A DNA stretch of 64,000 nt from Lucinisca nassula. Lineage: Eukaryota; Mollusca; Bivalvia; Lucinida; Lucinidae. The stretch is from assembly GCA_963580285.1 (NCBI GenBank), contig OY757021.1, positions 94,413,221-94,477,220 of the forward strand, written 5' to 3'. The notes beneath the pieces were generated by a model. It saw only the letters and a program-made list of their open reading frames with translations. It searched no databases and was not told the origin of the DNA. A program made the position numbers and the translations under genes. Position 1 is the first letter of the stretch; every line of letters begins with the position of its first letter. Positions 42,628 through 54,850 of the stretch are shown here, one piece after another.

Positions 42628-45600
42628 AGGGCTGACTATCGATGCCAATTTTGACTATCGTGATAGTATTGCTATCGTGGAAACTACTATCACGATACTA
42701 TCACTATCGTGGCATACTATCACGATACTATCGTGATACTATCGGGAACACTTATGAATGATTCATAGATGTTATATCACTCACATAAAATGGCTAAGAG
42801 TGACAGAACGAGTTAGGAAAATTCCAATGGCCTAAAATTGTATGTTTATTGTGTGTTTCAATATCAGCATTCATTCCCTCGGGGCTATTCCAGAAAAAAA
42901 CATCATGGGGAGACGGCTCTTTATATATATCCCCACCACCGCCTAAAAATAGTTTGCTGCTTCCAGTATATATGCCGGTAAGTGATCGTTATCATAGCTT
43001 TAATACCTTGGAGTGGTTGAGATTTTCTGCTTGTGAAAACTGACACATGCTGATCGTTCTTCGATTCTTTGATGTTTGCCGCCTGTGTTAAATTAATCTG
43101 TGGATTCAGTTAATTAGGTAACCTGATTATTACATAGTATTACGTAATCACAGCACGCTATTTTAGCACCTCTTTAAGGGCGACATGAATCTAACAAACT
43201 GCATTAAAACTTGAACTTACATATTTTTTATTTGAAGTTAGCATCAAAAGCTAGACTATCAAAATAGAAGTAAAGCAATTATCAAGTCGGTTTTTTCATT
43301 TAGCAATATGTACAGGGCTTGACCTAGGCTCTTTGACTCTGTGGACATTTAGTCCTTGCACATAAGACAGCTAAGACAAGCAGCAATAATAAAACAAAGT
43401 TTTCATGTAATGAAATTTGGCCGTTTCGACATGTTATTTTTTCTGGAATATCCCTCTATTATAATACAAAGACAACCAACAAGAGGGCCCAGAGGGCCCT
43501 GGTTCGCTCACCTGATCCAATGTATAACAAGTGGGCCCCGGGCAGGGTCAATTTTGGCCCCAGGGCTATAATTTGAACAATCTTGGTAGAGGTCCACAAG
43601 ATGAAGCTTCATATCGAATATGAAAGACCTAGGCTTTCTGGTTTCAGAGAAGAAGATTTTAAAGGTTTACCCTGCATATAGAAGTCTATGTAAAACAAGA
43701 TTTTCCATATATAATTTTTTTGTTCAATAAAAGGGTTATCCTTTGGAAGCAAGGAATACACCACAGAACTGAAAAATATGGAGTGTACATGTTTTCTGGG
43801 CCAGACTAGCTAGTTTCGGCCAATATAATAATAAGTCTATGTTAAACCAAAGGGCCCCGGAGCAGGGGCATTTTTGGCCCCAGGGCTTTAATTTGAACAA
43901 TCTTGGTAGAGGTCCACTAGCTGAAGCTTCATAACAAATATCAAAGACCTAAGCCTTGTGTTTCATAGAAGATGATTTTTAAAGATTTTCCCTATATAAG
44001 TCTATGTAAAACCAAAGGGCCACATGGCGGAGGCATTTTTGGTCTCAGGGCTATAATTTGAACAATCTTTATAGAGGTCCACTAGCTGAAGCTTATAACT
44101 AATATCGAAGACCTAAGCCTTGTGGTTTCAAAGAAGAAGATTTTTCAAGATTTTCCCTATAGAAGTCTATGTAAAACCAAAGGGCCCCCGAGCAGGGGCA
44201 TTTTTGGCCCCAGGGCTATAATTTGAACAATCTTGGTAGAGGTCCACAAGATGAAGCTTCATACCAAATATCAAAGACCTGGGCCTTGCAGTTTCAGAGA
44301 AGAAGATTTTTCAAGATTTTCTCTATATAAGCCTATGTAAAACAAAAGGGCCCTGGTGCGGGGGCATTTTTGGCCCAAGCACTATAATTTGAATAATCTT
44401 GGTAGGGGTCCACTAGATGAAGCTTCATACCAAATATCAAAGACCTGGGCCTTGCGGTTTCAGAGAAGACGATTTTTAAAGATTTTCCCTTTATAAGCCC
44501 ATGTAAAACCAAAGGGCCCCCGTGTGGGGGGCATTTTTAGCAACAGCACTATAATTTGAACAATCTTGGTAGGGGTCCACTAGGTGAAGCTTCATACCAA
44601 ATATCAAAGACCTGGGCCCTGCGGTTTCAGAGAAGAAGATTTTTAAAGATTTTCCCTATATAAGCCTATGTAAAACAAAAGGGCCCTGGTGCGGAGGCAT
44701 TTTTTGTCCCAGCACTATAATTTGAACAATCTTGGTAGGGGTCCACTAGATGAAGCTTCATACCAAATATCAAAGACCTGGGCCTTGCGGTTTCAGAGAA
44801 GAAGATTTTTAAAGATTTCCCTATATAAGCCCATGTAAAACCAAAGGGCCCCCGTGCGGGGGCATTTTTAGATCCAGCACTATAATTTGAACAATCTTGG
44901 TAGGGGTCCACTAGATAAAGCTTCATACCAAATATCAAAAACCTGGGCCTTGCGGTTTCAGAGAAGAAGATTTTTAAAGATTTTCCCTATATAAGCCCAT
45001 GTAAAACCAAAGGGCCCCCGTGCGGGGGCATTTTTGGCCCCAGCACTATAATTTGAACAATCTTGGTAGGGGTCCACTAGATGAAGCTTCATACTAAATA
45101 TCAAAGACCTGGGCCTTGTGGTTTGAGAGAAGAAGATTTTTCAAGATTTTCCCTATTTAAGCCCATGTAAAACCAAAGGGCCCCCGTGCGGGGGCATTTT
45201 TAGCTCCAGCACTATAATTTGAACAATCTTGGTAGGGGTCCACTAGATAAAGCTTCATACCAAATATCAAAGACCTGGGCCTTGCGGTTTCAGAGAAGAA
45301 GATTTTTAAAGATTTTCCCTATATAAGCCCATGTCAAACCAAAGGGGCCCCGTGCGGGGGCATTTTTGGCCCCAGCACTATAATTTGAACAATCTTAGTA
45401 GGGGTCCACTAGATGAAGCTTCATACCAAATATCAAAGACCTTGGCCTTGCGGTTTAAGAGAAGAAGATTTTTCAAGATTTTCCCTATATAAGCCCATGT
45501 AAAACCAAAGGGCCCCCGTGCGGGGGCATTTTTAGCTCCAGCACTATAATTTGAACAATCTTGGTAGGGGTCCACTAGATGAAGCTTCATACCAAATATC

Positions 45601-47358
45601 AAAGACCTGGGCCTTGCGGTTTCAGAGAAGAAGATTTTTAAAGATTTTCCCTATATAAGCCCATGTAAAACCAAAGGGCCCCCGTGCGGGGGCATTTTTG
45701 GCCCCAGCACTATAATTTGAACAATCTTGGTAGGGGTCCACTAGATGAAGCTTCATACCAAATATCAAAGACCTGGGCCTTGTGGTTTCAGAGAAGAAGA
45801 TTTTTAAAGATTTTCCCTATATAAGCCCATGTAAAACCAAAGGGCCCCCGTGTGGGGGCATTTTTGGCCCCAGCACTATAATTTGAACAATCTTGGTAGG
45901 GGTCCACTAGATGAAGCTTCATACCAAATATCAAAGACCTGGGCCTTGTGGTTTTAGAGAAGAAGATTTTTTAAGTTTGCGGTGAAAAAAATCTATTTTT
46001 GGCTACTGTGACCTATATGTGCAACGGACCGGAACCATTTGAACAACTTTGAAAGGGGACCACCTAAGGATCATTCCTGTGAAGTTTGGTCAAAATACGA
46101 TCAGTGGTTTAGGAGGAGATGTCGTTTGAAGAAAAGTTTACGGACGCACGCACGGACGCACGGACGCACGCACGGACGCACGGACGCACGACGGACGACG
46201 GACAAAAAGTGATCCCAAAAGCTCACCTTGTCACTACGTGACAGGTGAGCTAAAAATAGAATCAGAAAGACCCACGAAAAATAAAAACGCCAATTTGTCC
46301 CAGGTTGTCCAGTGTCCACCATCAAAACGTCCAGAATCACCTTAAGAAAGTACTTGATAGACGGAGACTTAAGGCCTCGCGCTGCACGTTTTTTCCCCCT
46401 ACAGGATGACGACAGGAAAATAAAACTTTGTCTGCTTAAATATTCCCCCAAGAATTCAATCCCAATCGGTCAGGCCAGCCGACTGATGACATCATCATTG
46501 ATGCATTTGTGCATACTTGCCGACTTATCTGAGTCTATCATGTACTCGCATGCACATTCTGTGCATTTTTCGAGAAATGCATTTCTAATGAGACCACAAA
46601 AGTGCGGTTTAATAGTCTGGTCCTTATGCGCAAAAAGAGTCACGTATACAACAAGTTAAACTGCATTATACCGTCATTTATTACGCATTTATTTACCTAT
46701 ATGAATAAGTCGGCACACAGCAAAAACAAACATTTCTTCATACAAAAGATCAGCTTGTGCATCTTGCAAATGTCTTCGAAACTGAACAGGGAAATGGCGT
46801 TTGTCCCAGAAGTTATACTACGCAAGGATAGTACAAACAGAAAACATTTATATATGACTGCGCAGGCTGATCTGAGCCTTCACATGTCGCACAGGTTTCA
46901 CTGTCATGTTTTCAAAAAGTTGCATGCAACAAACACGTGATCAAACTATCATTGACGTTTTGTTATTAAAAAACGCGGGAAAATTTCTGTCTCAACTGCA
47001 CGTGCAAAAATGACGGCGGGAAATTCATTACCGCGAGAAATTCACCACACGGCAAAAAACTATGATACACATGTGCGACCAGCGAAGACTCAGATCATCA
47101 TGCACATAAGTGAAGGCTTATCAGTCTGTCCTGATTACAGCTGAATGGATTTCCTAAGCAAAAATACTTGCGTAATTACACAACAGTACAGGTATATTTT
47201 CAAAGTATATTCAAGAAAAATACAAAAACAATCGAAACTATCGATAGTTGAGTGAACTATCGACGATAGCTATCGATAGTCCAAAGTACTATCGATGCAT
47301 TGCTATCGAGGCAGTCCCTATCGCGATGCAACTATCGATGCATCGTTACACCCCTAGT
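42628..47358. mobile_element. hAT-like TATCG-rich element holding HLE-A2
   Basis: Left end TAGGGCTGACTATCGATGCC followed by many CTATCG/CGATAG motifs (42638-42745); right end, reversed, CTAGGGGTGTAACGATGC with the same motifs (47238-47350). Ends of the form TAGGGGTGTAACGAT are typical of hAT-type elements (from memory). No matching 8-bp duplication is seen, and the ends might belong to two elements. The interior (42746-43478, 46252-47237) has frames up to 112 codons with no recognisable transposase. Confidence 0.4.
43479..46251 (+). mobile_element. Helitron-like element A2
   Basis: Same ends as A1: ACAAGAGGGCCCAGAGGGCC with CGCTCACCTG, and AAGCTCACCTTGTCAC...GTGACAGGTGAGCT. About 14 copies of the ~166-bp unit, then the same tail (GCAACGGACCGGAACCATTTG) and a GGACGCACGCAC run. 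A ~110-bp foreign piece at about 43735-43835 (CTTTGGAAGCAAGGAATACACC) matches 29628-29660. Host flanks: GACAACCA and AAAAATAGAATC. Confidence 0.8.
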
Positions 47359-47515
47359 TAAAAGGGATCTAAATGTTAACAATCCATATTACATTTATGT
47401 TGCTTCAGCATCCATTTATCTCTATTTTATCGATCCTGGTCTATCATAATGTCCTATCAAGTAAAACCTAAAATAGCCGAAAGGTCCTTCTGACATCCTG
47501 TATAGTAAGTGGATA

Positions 47516-47746
47516 ATAATATCGTTAAAATCCTAAAATTCGCACAACTTGAGGACTTGCTGTTATTCTCCTAAAATTTTCAACAAATTTGTTCCACGAT
47601 CCTGCAAGCGGTCAAAAAGAAGCAAACAGAATGGCAAACAGTGTAGACCCTGATCACACTGCTACTTCAGGAGAAGTCTGATCTGGGTCTGCACTATTTG
47701 CCAAGGCCTATTTGTCCCAATATTTAGGATCATTACAGTACTAGCC
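47516..47746 (+). mobile_element. Family F4 MITE
   Basis: TCGTTAAAATCCTAAAATTCG at the left, TTTAGGATCATTACAGTA at the right, core GACCCTGATCACACTGC.../AGTCTGATCTGGGTCTGC, with GGTCAAAAAGAAGCAAACAG at the site where the A1 host copy is interrupted. Confidence 0.75.
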
Positions 47747-48050
47747 CATAATATGGCTGACTCACTCTATATAGCAAGTGTCCATTATTAAATTTAGGGG
47801 TGTCCCATGGAGTTATTTATAGAAATTTATTAAGTAGGGTGTACTTTTTGCAAACAGCCAAATCCTTATTCATTATGATAACACATACCTTATCTTTCAT
47901 AACTCCAAAATGGTTAGTTTTCTGAGGAAAATTTGTGATATTTATCTTATTAATGGTCCAAACATAGGTGATGGGTGCTCATTAGAACCATCTCATTAAG
48001 GCAGTTCAAACGAGTACTAACAACCTATGTCTAGGAGCAGGAATAAGAAG
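47747..48050. other. Spacer with MITE scrap and hairpin
   Basis: 47763-47800 resembles pB2 (TATATAGCAAGTGTCCATTA...AATTTAGGGGTGTC). At 47969-48030 lies an ACTCATT-type hairpin (GGTGCTCATTAGAACCATCTC / GAGTACTAACAACC). Confidence 0.45.
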
Positions 48051-48123
48051 AACAAGAGCTGTCACATGACAGCATAGCTCACCTGTTTCATGCCTTCAAG
48101 ATATAAGATAAAATCACTGACCA

Positions 48124-48412
48124 TAGGGGCTTGAAGAAATATATGGGCTGCATGATGCTTCCACGCAGAGCTGAATCCGGCCCGCACACTAGTACTGGTA
48201 AACCGCTTAGAGGATCTAAGCCTGTCCAGGAACCGCGGTGCGAGGCGGACCGTCCATGCTAATAAACCCTATTGGTTTCATTGGGCGACAGGGCTTGAGA
48301 TGTCATTTCGTCTCAATGTCGGGTAAAAGTCCCACAAAATTGGAAGCAACGTCTCCAAAATGACCTTTACAGTGTTGACGGGGATGTTAAACCTCAAATC
48401 AAACAAACAAAC
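48124..48412 (+). mobile_element. SINE S1 in HLE-K
   Basis: From GGGGCTTGAAGAAATATATGG to CTCAAATCAAACAAACAAAC. AAAATCACTGA is duplicated (48110-48120 and 48413-48423), and the duplicate is the normal satellite sequence. Confidence 0.85.
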
Positions 48413-48507
48413 AAAATCACTGAACCATGAAATATAGGTCACAATGACCTAGATAATTTATATTTTGCGATCAATCATCAGGTAATATGGAACATATATT
48501 CCAAGTA

Positions 48508-49760
48508 CACTGTAGCGTCGTTATAACGCTGTCATCGGGATCCATCGACGTCGACCGCGTTATATGTGATCCAGCGCTATATTGATCCCGAAAATATAGC
48601 GTTATATTGTTACCCCACCCACTTTTTCTGCATGCATGGCTACTGTATCTGCCAGTTTATTATGAATATTACATACTACATGTATTTTATAAATTATATA
48701 GTTACTAGATTAAATAATAATCTGATTCTATACTTCTAGTGGTCATTTAGCTTTTCATTCAAACCATTGCTGAATTTATTTATTACTGTACTTTCGTTTT
48801 TGTATCTCTGGCCGCCATATTTATTTACCTCCTCCATTCTCAAGAAGGTATCACTAAATAGTGAAGTAAAATGCAACTTGACAATTCCGAAAGGTTAGCT
48901 TGAAAGAGGGGCTATTAATGTAAGCAAACCAAGTTTAACATGGGGATTATGAATGTTTATTGTTGTACCTTGCTTGATTCCCGTTTCTTTGTTTTTATCT
49001 AGTGAATAATAAATAAATATAAAAAAAAACAACAAAAAAAACGTCTGCTATGCTCTGTTTTGGCGGGAAAAATATTTAGGTGTGCAAGTGACAATTACAA
49101 AGGGATTAATTGAGACAAACAGGTACAAATACCTTGATTACCTAGTTTTCACACCTTACCACATAGTTAATTGCCGTCTTATCAATAAGCCATAGGCGAG
49201 TATTCACAGTTTGATAGTGTTGACAACTTGAGTAAATAAGCGAGAATACAGGTATTGCCTTGGCTGATGGTATTTTGACTGCCGAGTTCGGCGGAAAAAT
49301 GGGGAAAAAAATGACCATTTTCAAAACTGGCGGACAAAAGCAAAAAATTGGAGCGACAGACAAACAGCGTTATAACGATTTCCCCCCAACAAACGGCCCC
49401 GCGGATTTACCGCATGCAGATGCACATGTGAAAACAGCGTCTGCATTGCTGTTTTGGCGGGAAAAATGTTTAGCATATACAGGTGTCAATTTAATTTCAC
49501 ACCTTGTCCAGCTTATTTTTAATGCCTTAGGCGAATATTCACAGTTTGATAAGTGTTGACAGCTTGAGTAAATCGGCGAGTATACACGTTGTATCATGGC
49601 CGACGATGTTTTGACTGCCGAGTTCCGCAAAAAAGGGCAAAATTTTCAACCAAACTTTCAAAACTGGGAAAAAAACGTAAAAAAAAACGGGAGCCACAGA
49701 CCAACAGCGTTATAACGATTTCCGCGTTATAAGCATCAGCGTTATAACGACTCTACAGTG
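48508..49760. mobile_element. TA-type 1,253-bp TIR element T5
   Basis: Ends CACTGTAGCGTCGTTATAAC and, reversed, CACTGTAGAGTCGTTATAAC, 24 bp with one mismatch. TA flanks (48506-48507, 49761-49762); satellite units elsewhere read CCAGGTATGACATTTC, so TA was duplicated. Internal near-duplication: TGTTTTGGCGGGAAAAAT, TATTCACAGTTTGATA and TTTTGACTGCCGAGTTC occur near 49056-49288 and again near 49451-49625. Palindromic CGTTATAACG recurs. Frames of 86-99 codons cross these duplications and are not called as genes. Confidence 0.87.
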
Positions 49761-49958
49761 TATGACATTTCTACAGGAAATAGTGTTTAAGTTATAAGGC
49801 AAAATCATTGAACTATGAAAATAGGTCACACTGACCTAGATATATTTTCAAGTCAATCATCTTATCACATGGAATCCGGGTATGAAGCTTCTCTTTGAAA
49901 TAGTATTCAAAACATACAGCACAATCACTGAACACTGAAATATAGGTAACACTGACCT

Positions 49959-50095
<137 letters not shown>

Positions 50096-50120
50096 ATTCA
50101 TCGCATCACATAGAATTGAT

Positions 50121-50338
50121 TTGTTTTTTTTTTTGGGGGGGGGGGTTGGTTTTACGGCCCTTTCAAGATTATTTCACTCATATCGAGCTGGGCGAAAACC
50201 GGAGGAGAAAAAACAACTGACCGTCCGTTGCAGAACTTGGCGTCTCACATGTGTCCCAAGCAAGGCTCGAACCACAGCGGTGAGAGACCTAATGATCAAG
50301 AGTCAGCACTTTTAACCACTAGGCCACGGAGGCCGGTT
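50121..50338 (-). mobile_element. tRNA-derived SINE S2, minus orientation
   Basis: In reverse: GGCCTCCGTGGCCTAGTGG (A box), then GTGGTTCGAGCCTTGC (B box), GCCCAGCTCGATATGAGTG, GAAAGGGCCGTAAAACC, then C/A-rich tail. Flanked by a 13-bp duplication ACATAGAATTGAT (50108-50120 and 50339-50351). Confidence 0.87.
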
Positions 50339-51630
50339 ACATAGAATTGATAATCCAGCTATACAGTTTCTCCATCAAATAGTATACAAGATGGCAAAAT
50401 CACTAAATCATGAAATATTAGTCACACTGACCTAGATATAGTTTGAGGTCAATCATCTGGTTGCATGGAAGTAACATACCAGGTATGACATTTCTCCATC
50501 AAAAAGTCTTTGAGTTGTTAGGCGAAATCATTGAACCATGAAATATAGGTCACACTGACCTAGATATATTATATGTCAATCATCGGGTCACATGGTACTT
50601 TTATTCCAGGTATGACAACTCTCCATCAAATAGTATTCAAGATATAATGCAAAGTCACTGAACCATGAAATACAGGTCACACTGACCTAGATATATTTTG
50701 AGGTTAATCATCAGGAAATATGGAACTAATAATCCATGTATGACATTTCTACAACAAATAGTATTCAAGATATGAGGCAAAAATCAATGAACCATGAAAT
50801 ATAGGTTACACTGGCATATATATATTTTGAGGTCAATCATCAGGTCACATGGAACTAAAAATCCAGGTTTGACAATTCCCCATCAAATAGTATTCAAGAT
50901 AAAAGGCAAGATCACTGAACCATGAAATACAGGTCACACTGACCTAAATCTGTTCTGAGGTTAATCATCAGATAACACAGGCTAATCATCCAGGTATGAC
51001 ATTTCTACATCAAATACATGTAGTCTGAATTATAAAGCAAAATCATTGAACCGTGAAATATAGGTCACACTGACCTACATGTAGATATATTTTGAGGTCA
51101 ATCAGTAGGTCACATGGTACTTATATTCCAGGACAATTCTCCATCAAATAGTATTCAAGATATAAGGCAAACTCACTGAACCATGAAATAAAGGTCACAC
51201 TGACCTAGATATATTTTGAGGTCAAGCATCAAGTCACATGGAACTAATAATCCAGGTATAACATTTCTCCATCAAATAGTATTCAAGATATAAGGCAAAA
51301 TCATTGAACCATGAAATAAAGGTCACACTGACCTAGATATATTTTGAGGTCAAGCATCAAGTCACATGGAACTAATAATCCAGGTATAACATTTCTCCAT
51401 CAAATAGTATTCAAGATATAAGGCAAAATCACTGAACCATGAAATATAGGTCAACCTGACCTAGATATATTTTGAGATAAATCATCGGGTGACATGGAAC
51501 TAATATCCCAGGCATGGCATTTCTCCAACAAATACTCTTCAAGATATAAGATCAAATCATTGGACCCTGGAGTGTAGGTCACCATGACCATCACCCTTTT
51601 ACAGTAACCAGTTTGTCTATAACTTACTAA

Positions 51631-51863
51631 CATGATGGAAAAGCATATAACATATTACAAAGGTGTCGTAGATTTTGACCCCTAGCCCTACCCCCCCCCC
51701 CCCCAGGTATGAACCCAGGGGCATGTTCCTTTGGAATCACAGAAGACCCTCCCAGGTACCCGCTTTGTAAATATGAATGCTCTGTGATGGTATAAATAAA
51801 TTTTGTGTAATGTCTAGGTAAAGAATGATTCAGAGTAGTGATGTTATTATGTTTAAACCTCAA
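51631..51863. other. Spacer with poly-C run
   Basis: A run of about 14-15 C lies at about 51690-51704. Otherwise unique. Confidence 0.4.
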
Positions 51864-52068
51864 TCCTTGACCTGCTGAATATTTAAATATGCCACACCCA
51901 CTACTGATTATCAACCAATCAGATTACTTGATGCAAATTGTTGCAACAAATTCATAAACTGAATGACAAACAAAGAAGATCCTGATCAGATGGCTTTTGA
52001 CAAAGCTATCTGATCTGGATCTACATTGTTTGAATGATAAGACGTATCCGGACTCAACAGGACAAGGG
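51864..52068 (+). mobile_element. MITE pB1, diverged left end
   Basis: CCTTGACCTGCTGAATATTT, CACACCCACTACTGATTATC, palindrome GATCAGATGGC...GCTATCTGATC, ACAGGACAAGGG and TTAA (52069-52072). Confidence 0.75.
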
Positions 52069-52228
52069 TTAAGACACAAATCACAACATCTTTAGTCTGC
52101 TGGTAGTTTACATTAAGTCACTGACGCATACAGTGAGGACCCAGATAAGACTGGTCCTCATGCAGGACCACACTGTTTGCCTGTTAAGAAGACACAGCAG
52201 ACAGCACAGGCAATATTTCTGTGGCATC

Positions 52229-52372
52229 TTAACCCATATCACGACAACCCCTACTTTCTCAGAAGCCATCTGATCAGGATCTATACTGTTTGACATTCAG
52301 TTTGTGAATTTGTAGGAATAAATCCCATCAAGTAAGTCAGAAATAAGCGTGGCTAAATTAATTAGGGTTATG
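52229..52372 (-). mobile_element. MITE pB1, degraded
   Basis: TTAACCCATATC, ACGACAACCCCTA, AGAAGCCATCTGATCAGGATC and GAATAAATCCCATCAAGTAA; both the left palindrome arm and the TTCAGCAGGA end are lost. Confidence 0.6.
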
Positions 52373-52426
52373 GGTAAAGGACTGTTCTCTTTAAAAATCC
52401 AAATTTTCTGTCCCGTTTGCCCCCGC

Positions 52427-52768
52427 CCACCGGGGCTTGAAGAAATAGATGGGCTGCTTGATGCTTCCACGCAGAGCTGAAACCGACCACACACGAGTAC
52501 TGGTAAACCACTTAGAGGATCAAAGCCTGCCCAGGCAAAGCGGTGTGAGTTGGTCCGTCCATGATTGCAAACCCTATTGGTTTCATTGGGAGACAGGGCT
52601 TGAGGTGTCATTTCATCTCAATGTTGGGTAAAAGTCCCACAAAATTGGAAGCAACGTCTCCAAAATGACCTATGGTTTACCAGTACTCGTGTGCTGTCGG
52701 TTTCAGCTCTGCATGGAAGCATCATGCAGCCCATTTATTTCTTCAAGCCCCAATGGGCGAGGGTCGTG
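52427..52768. mobile_element. Head-to-head pair of SINE S1 fragments
   Basis: A plus-strand S1 without its tail (52430-52674) is followed directly by a minus-strand 5' fragment (52676-52768, GGTTTACCAGTACTCGTGTG to CTTCAAGCCCCAATGGGC). Together they form an inverted repeat of about 90 bp with a ~160-bp loop. Frames on both strands here echo the SINE. Confidence 0.75.
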
Positions 52769-52869
52769 ATAAATTGGTGAATATACCTTCGATTGAACTG
52801 TAATCACCCATGCGATATTGATCAACAGTTCAGCCCATTGCAGTAGAAACCAATACTTGTTGACAATCT

Positions 52870-52900
<31 letters not shown>
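52870..52900 (+). repeat. Poly-G run, 31 bases
   Basis: Uninterrupted G tract between CTG and ATTCTG in otherwise AT-rich sequence. Length may be unreliable; such tracts are error-prone in assembly and can form G-quadruplexes. Confidence 0.9.
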
Positions 52901-52901
<1 letters not shown>

Positions 52902-53024
52902 TTCTGTGTCTTCCTGAGTTACATGTAAATCCACTAGAGCAAGAAGCAGTACAAAACGCAGAATAAAAATATTGTGGATGTTTTCTGACAAGTGGTTAGA
53001 TCTGTATTCATGTACCCTAACGGA

Positions 53025-53150
53025 CAGATAGGCATTTGCGAACAGTGCAGACCCAGATCAGACTGTTCCTGAGAGAGCAGTCTGATCTGGGTCTGCACTG
53101 TTTGCCATTCTGTCTGCACCTTTAGGGTCTGCACTGGTTGCTTAGGCCTA
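53025..53150 (-). mobile_element. F4-type MITE core
   Basis: GCGAACAGTGCAGACCCAGATCAG.../CTGATCTGGGTCTGCACTG with CATTCTGTCTGCACCTTTAGG; no left TIR. Confidence 0.55.
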
Positions 53151-53151
53151 C

Positions 53152-54173
53152 CTCCCTTCTAGTTTAGCCACACCCATTTCTGACTGAACCAATCAGATTA
53201 CTTGATGTAATTTATTCATACAAATTCATAAATTGAATGTCAAACAGTGAAGATCCTGATCAGATGGCTTCTTCAGAAGCCATCTGATCTGGATCTACAC
53301 TGTTTGCAAAGAAAAGGGTTGTCGTGAACAGCAGGATAAGAGCCTATCTCCCTTCTAGTTTAGCCACACCCATTTCTGACTGAACCAATCAGATTACTTG
53401 ATGCAATTTATTCCTACAAATTCATAAAATTGAATGTCACAGTGTAGATCCTGATCAGATGGCTTCTTCAGAAGCCATCTAATCTGGATCTACATCATCA
53501 TCATCATCATCAACGGATTTTTGATTAATGTGCAGGTACAGGGGCAACGTCCACATAAGTGGGCCCCCTTCCAGGTAGCTGGCTTGCACTGAACAGCAGG
53601 ATAAGAGCCTATCTCCATTCTAGTTTAGCCACACCCATTTCTGACTGAACCAATCAGATTACTTGATGCAATTTATTCCTACAAACTCATAAATTGAATG
53701 TCAAACAGTGTAGATCCTGATCAGATGGCTTATTCAGAAGCCATCTGATCTGGATCTACACTGTTTGCAAAGAAAAGGGTTGCAATGAACAGCAGGATAA
53801 AAGCCTTCCTCCCTTCTAGTTTAGCCACACCCATTTCTGACTGAACCAATCAGATTACTTGATGCAATTTATTCCTTGTTTGCAAAGAAAAGGGTTGTCA
53901 TGAACAGCAGGATAAGAGCCTACCTCCCTTCTAGTTTAGCCACACCCATTTCTGACTGAACCAATCAGATTACTTGATGCAATTTATTCCTACAAATTCA
54001 TAAATTGAATGTCACAGTGTAGATCCTGATCAGATGGCTTCTTCAGAAGCCATCTGAACTGGATCTATACTGTTTGCATAGATCCTGATCTGATGGCTTC
54101 TTCAGAAGCCATCTGATCTGGATCTTTACTGTTTGCAAAGAAAAGGGTTGTCGTGAACAGCAGGATAAGAGTT
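53152..54173 (+). repeat. Tandem cluster of pB1 MITEs (~5 copies)
   Basis: CTAGTTTAGCCACACCCATTTC recurs at about 53160, 53355, 53624, 53816 and 53932, each followed by the pB1 body, palindrome ATGGCTTCTTCAGAAGCCAT and AACAGCAGGATAAGAGCC. Units of ~190-200 bp are joined head to tail through CTCCCTTCTAG linkers rather than TTAA, so they multiplied by tandem duplication, not by separate insertions. One copy (53808-53910) has lost its core; another carries a (CAT)n-linked insertion (53495-53590); near 54060 the core palindrome is doubled. Confidence 0.8.
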
Positions 54174-54690
54174 AAGATCATTATCCTGTATATACTTGGC
54201 AGGCTAAGTATATAAAAGTAGTTCATTTCACTGTCTCTCTTAATGAAATGTCACAGCATGCATGCAAACTCATCTACCATTATGACTAAAAGGCCATACA
54301 ATTTGAGTCAGGGCATACAAAAGTGGTGATTACAATGTTCTGTATCATACTAACTTTTTAATTAGAAGCTTAAATGACTACAAAATACTCAAATGGAAAC
54401 ACAAAGCAAATTCACAGACTGAATTCCCACAAGACAAGGTCTTTAACCCTTACCTTGCTGTTCCCGACAACCCCTATCTTTGGAAACAGTGTAGATCCAG
54501 ATCAGATGGCTTCTGAAGAAGCCATCTGATCAGGATCTACACTGTTTGGCATTCAGTTTATGAATTTGTAGCAATAAATTACATCAAGTAATTTGATTGG
54601 CTGATAGGCAGAAATGGATGTGGCTTAAATGAATATTCAGCAAGAGAAGGGTTAAGATCGATTTTTCACAGAAATTCTTACGATAACCCT
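54172..54690 (+). repeat. Segmental duplication, copy 1
   Basis: Begins TTAAGATCATTATCCTGTAT and ends TCACAGAAATTCTTACGATAA. Contains MITE 54447-54651 and has an empty site (AGAAGCTTAAATGACTAC, about 54366-54383) where copy 2 carries its MITE. Confidence 0.85.
54447..54651 (-). mobile_element. piggyBac-type MITE pB1 (205 bp), empty site known
   Basis: TTAA at 54443-54446 and 54652-54655. Copy 2 of the segmental duplication reads GGTCTTTAAGATCG without the MITE (about 55328-55341). Ends CCCTTACCTTGCTG and CAGCAAGAGAAGGG. Confidence 0.92.
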
Positions 54691-54850
54691 TCTCTTGCAG
54701 AATATTCAGTTTAGCCACACCCATTTCTGACTGAACCAATCAGATTACTTGATGTAATTTATTCCTACAAATTCATAAATTCAGAAGCCATCTGATCTGG
54801 ATCTACACTGCTTGCAAAGAAAAGGGTTGTCATGAACAGCAGGATAAGAG
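54684..54850 (+). mobile_element. MITE pB1, partial, at the duplication junction
   Basis: ACCCTTCTCTTGCAGAATATTC at the left and GAACAGCAGGATAAGAG at the right; the left palindrome arm is missing. It lies between the two segmental copies, so recombination between pB1 elements may have produced the duplication. Confidence 0.7.

Noticed and set aside
42628..42745. CTATCG cluster as a protein-binding enhancer
   Set aside because: A matching cluster in inverse orientation at 47238-47350 with terminal TAGGG-type ends is better explained by transposon ends.
46101..46940. Frames of 112-116 codons inside the TATCG-flanked element
   Set aside because: No transposase motif (DDE, BED, hATC) is recognisable and one begins in the HLE-A2 tail; kept only as interior of a non-autonomous element.
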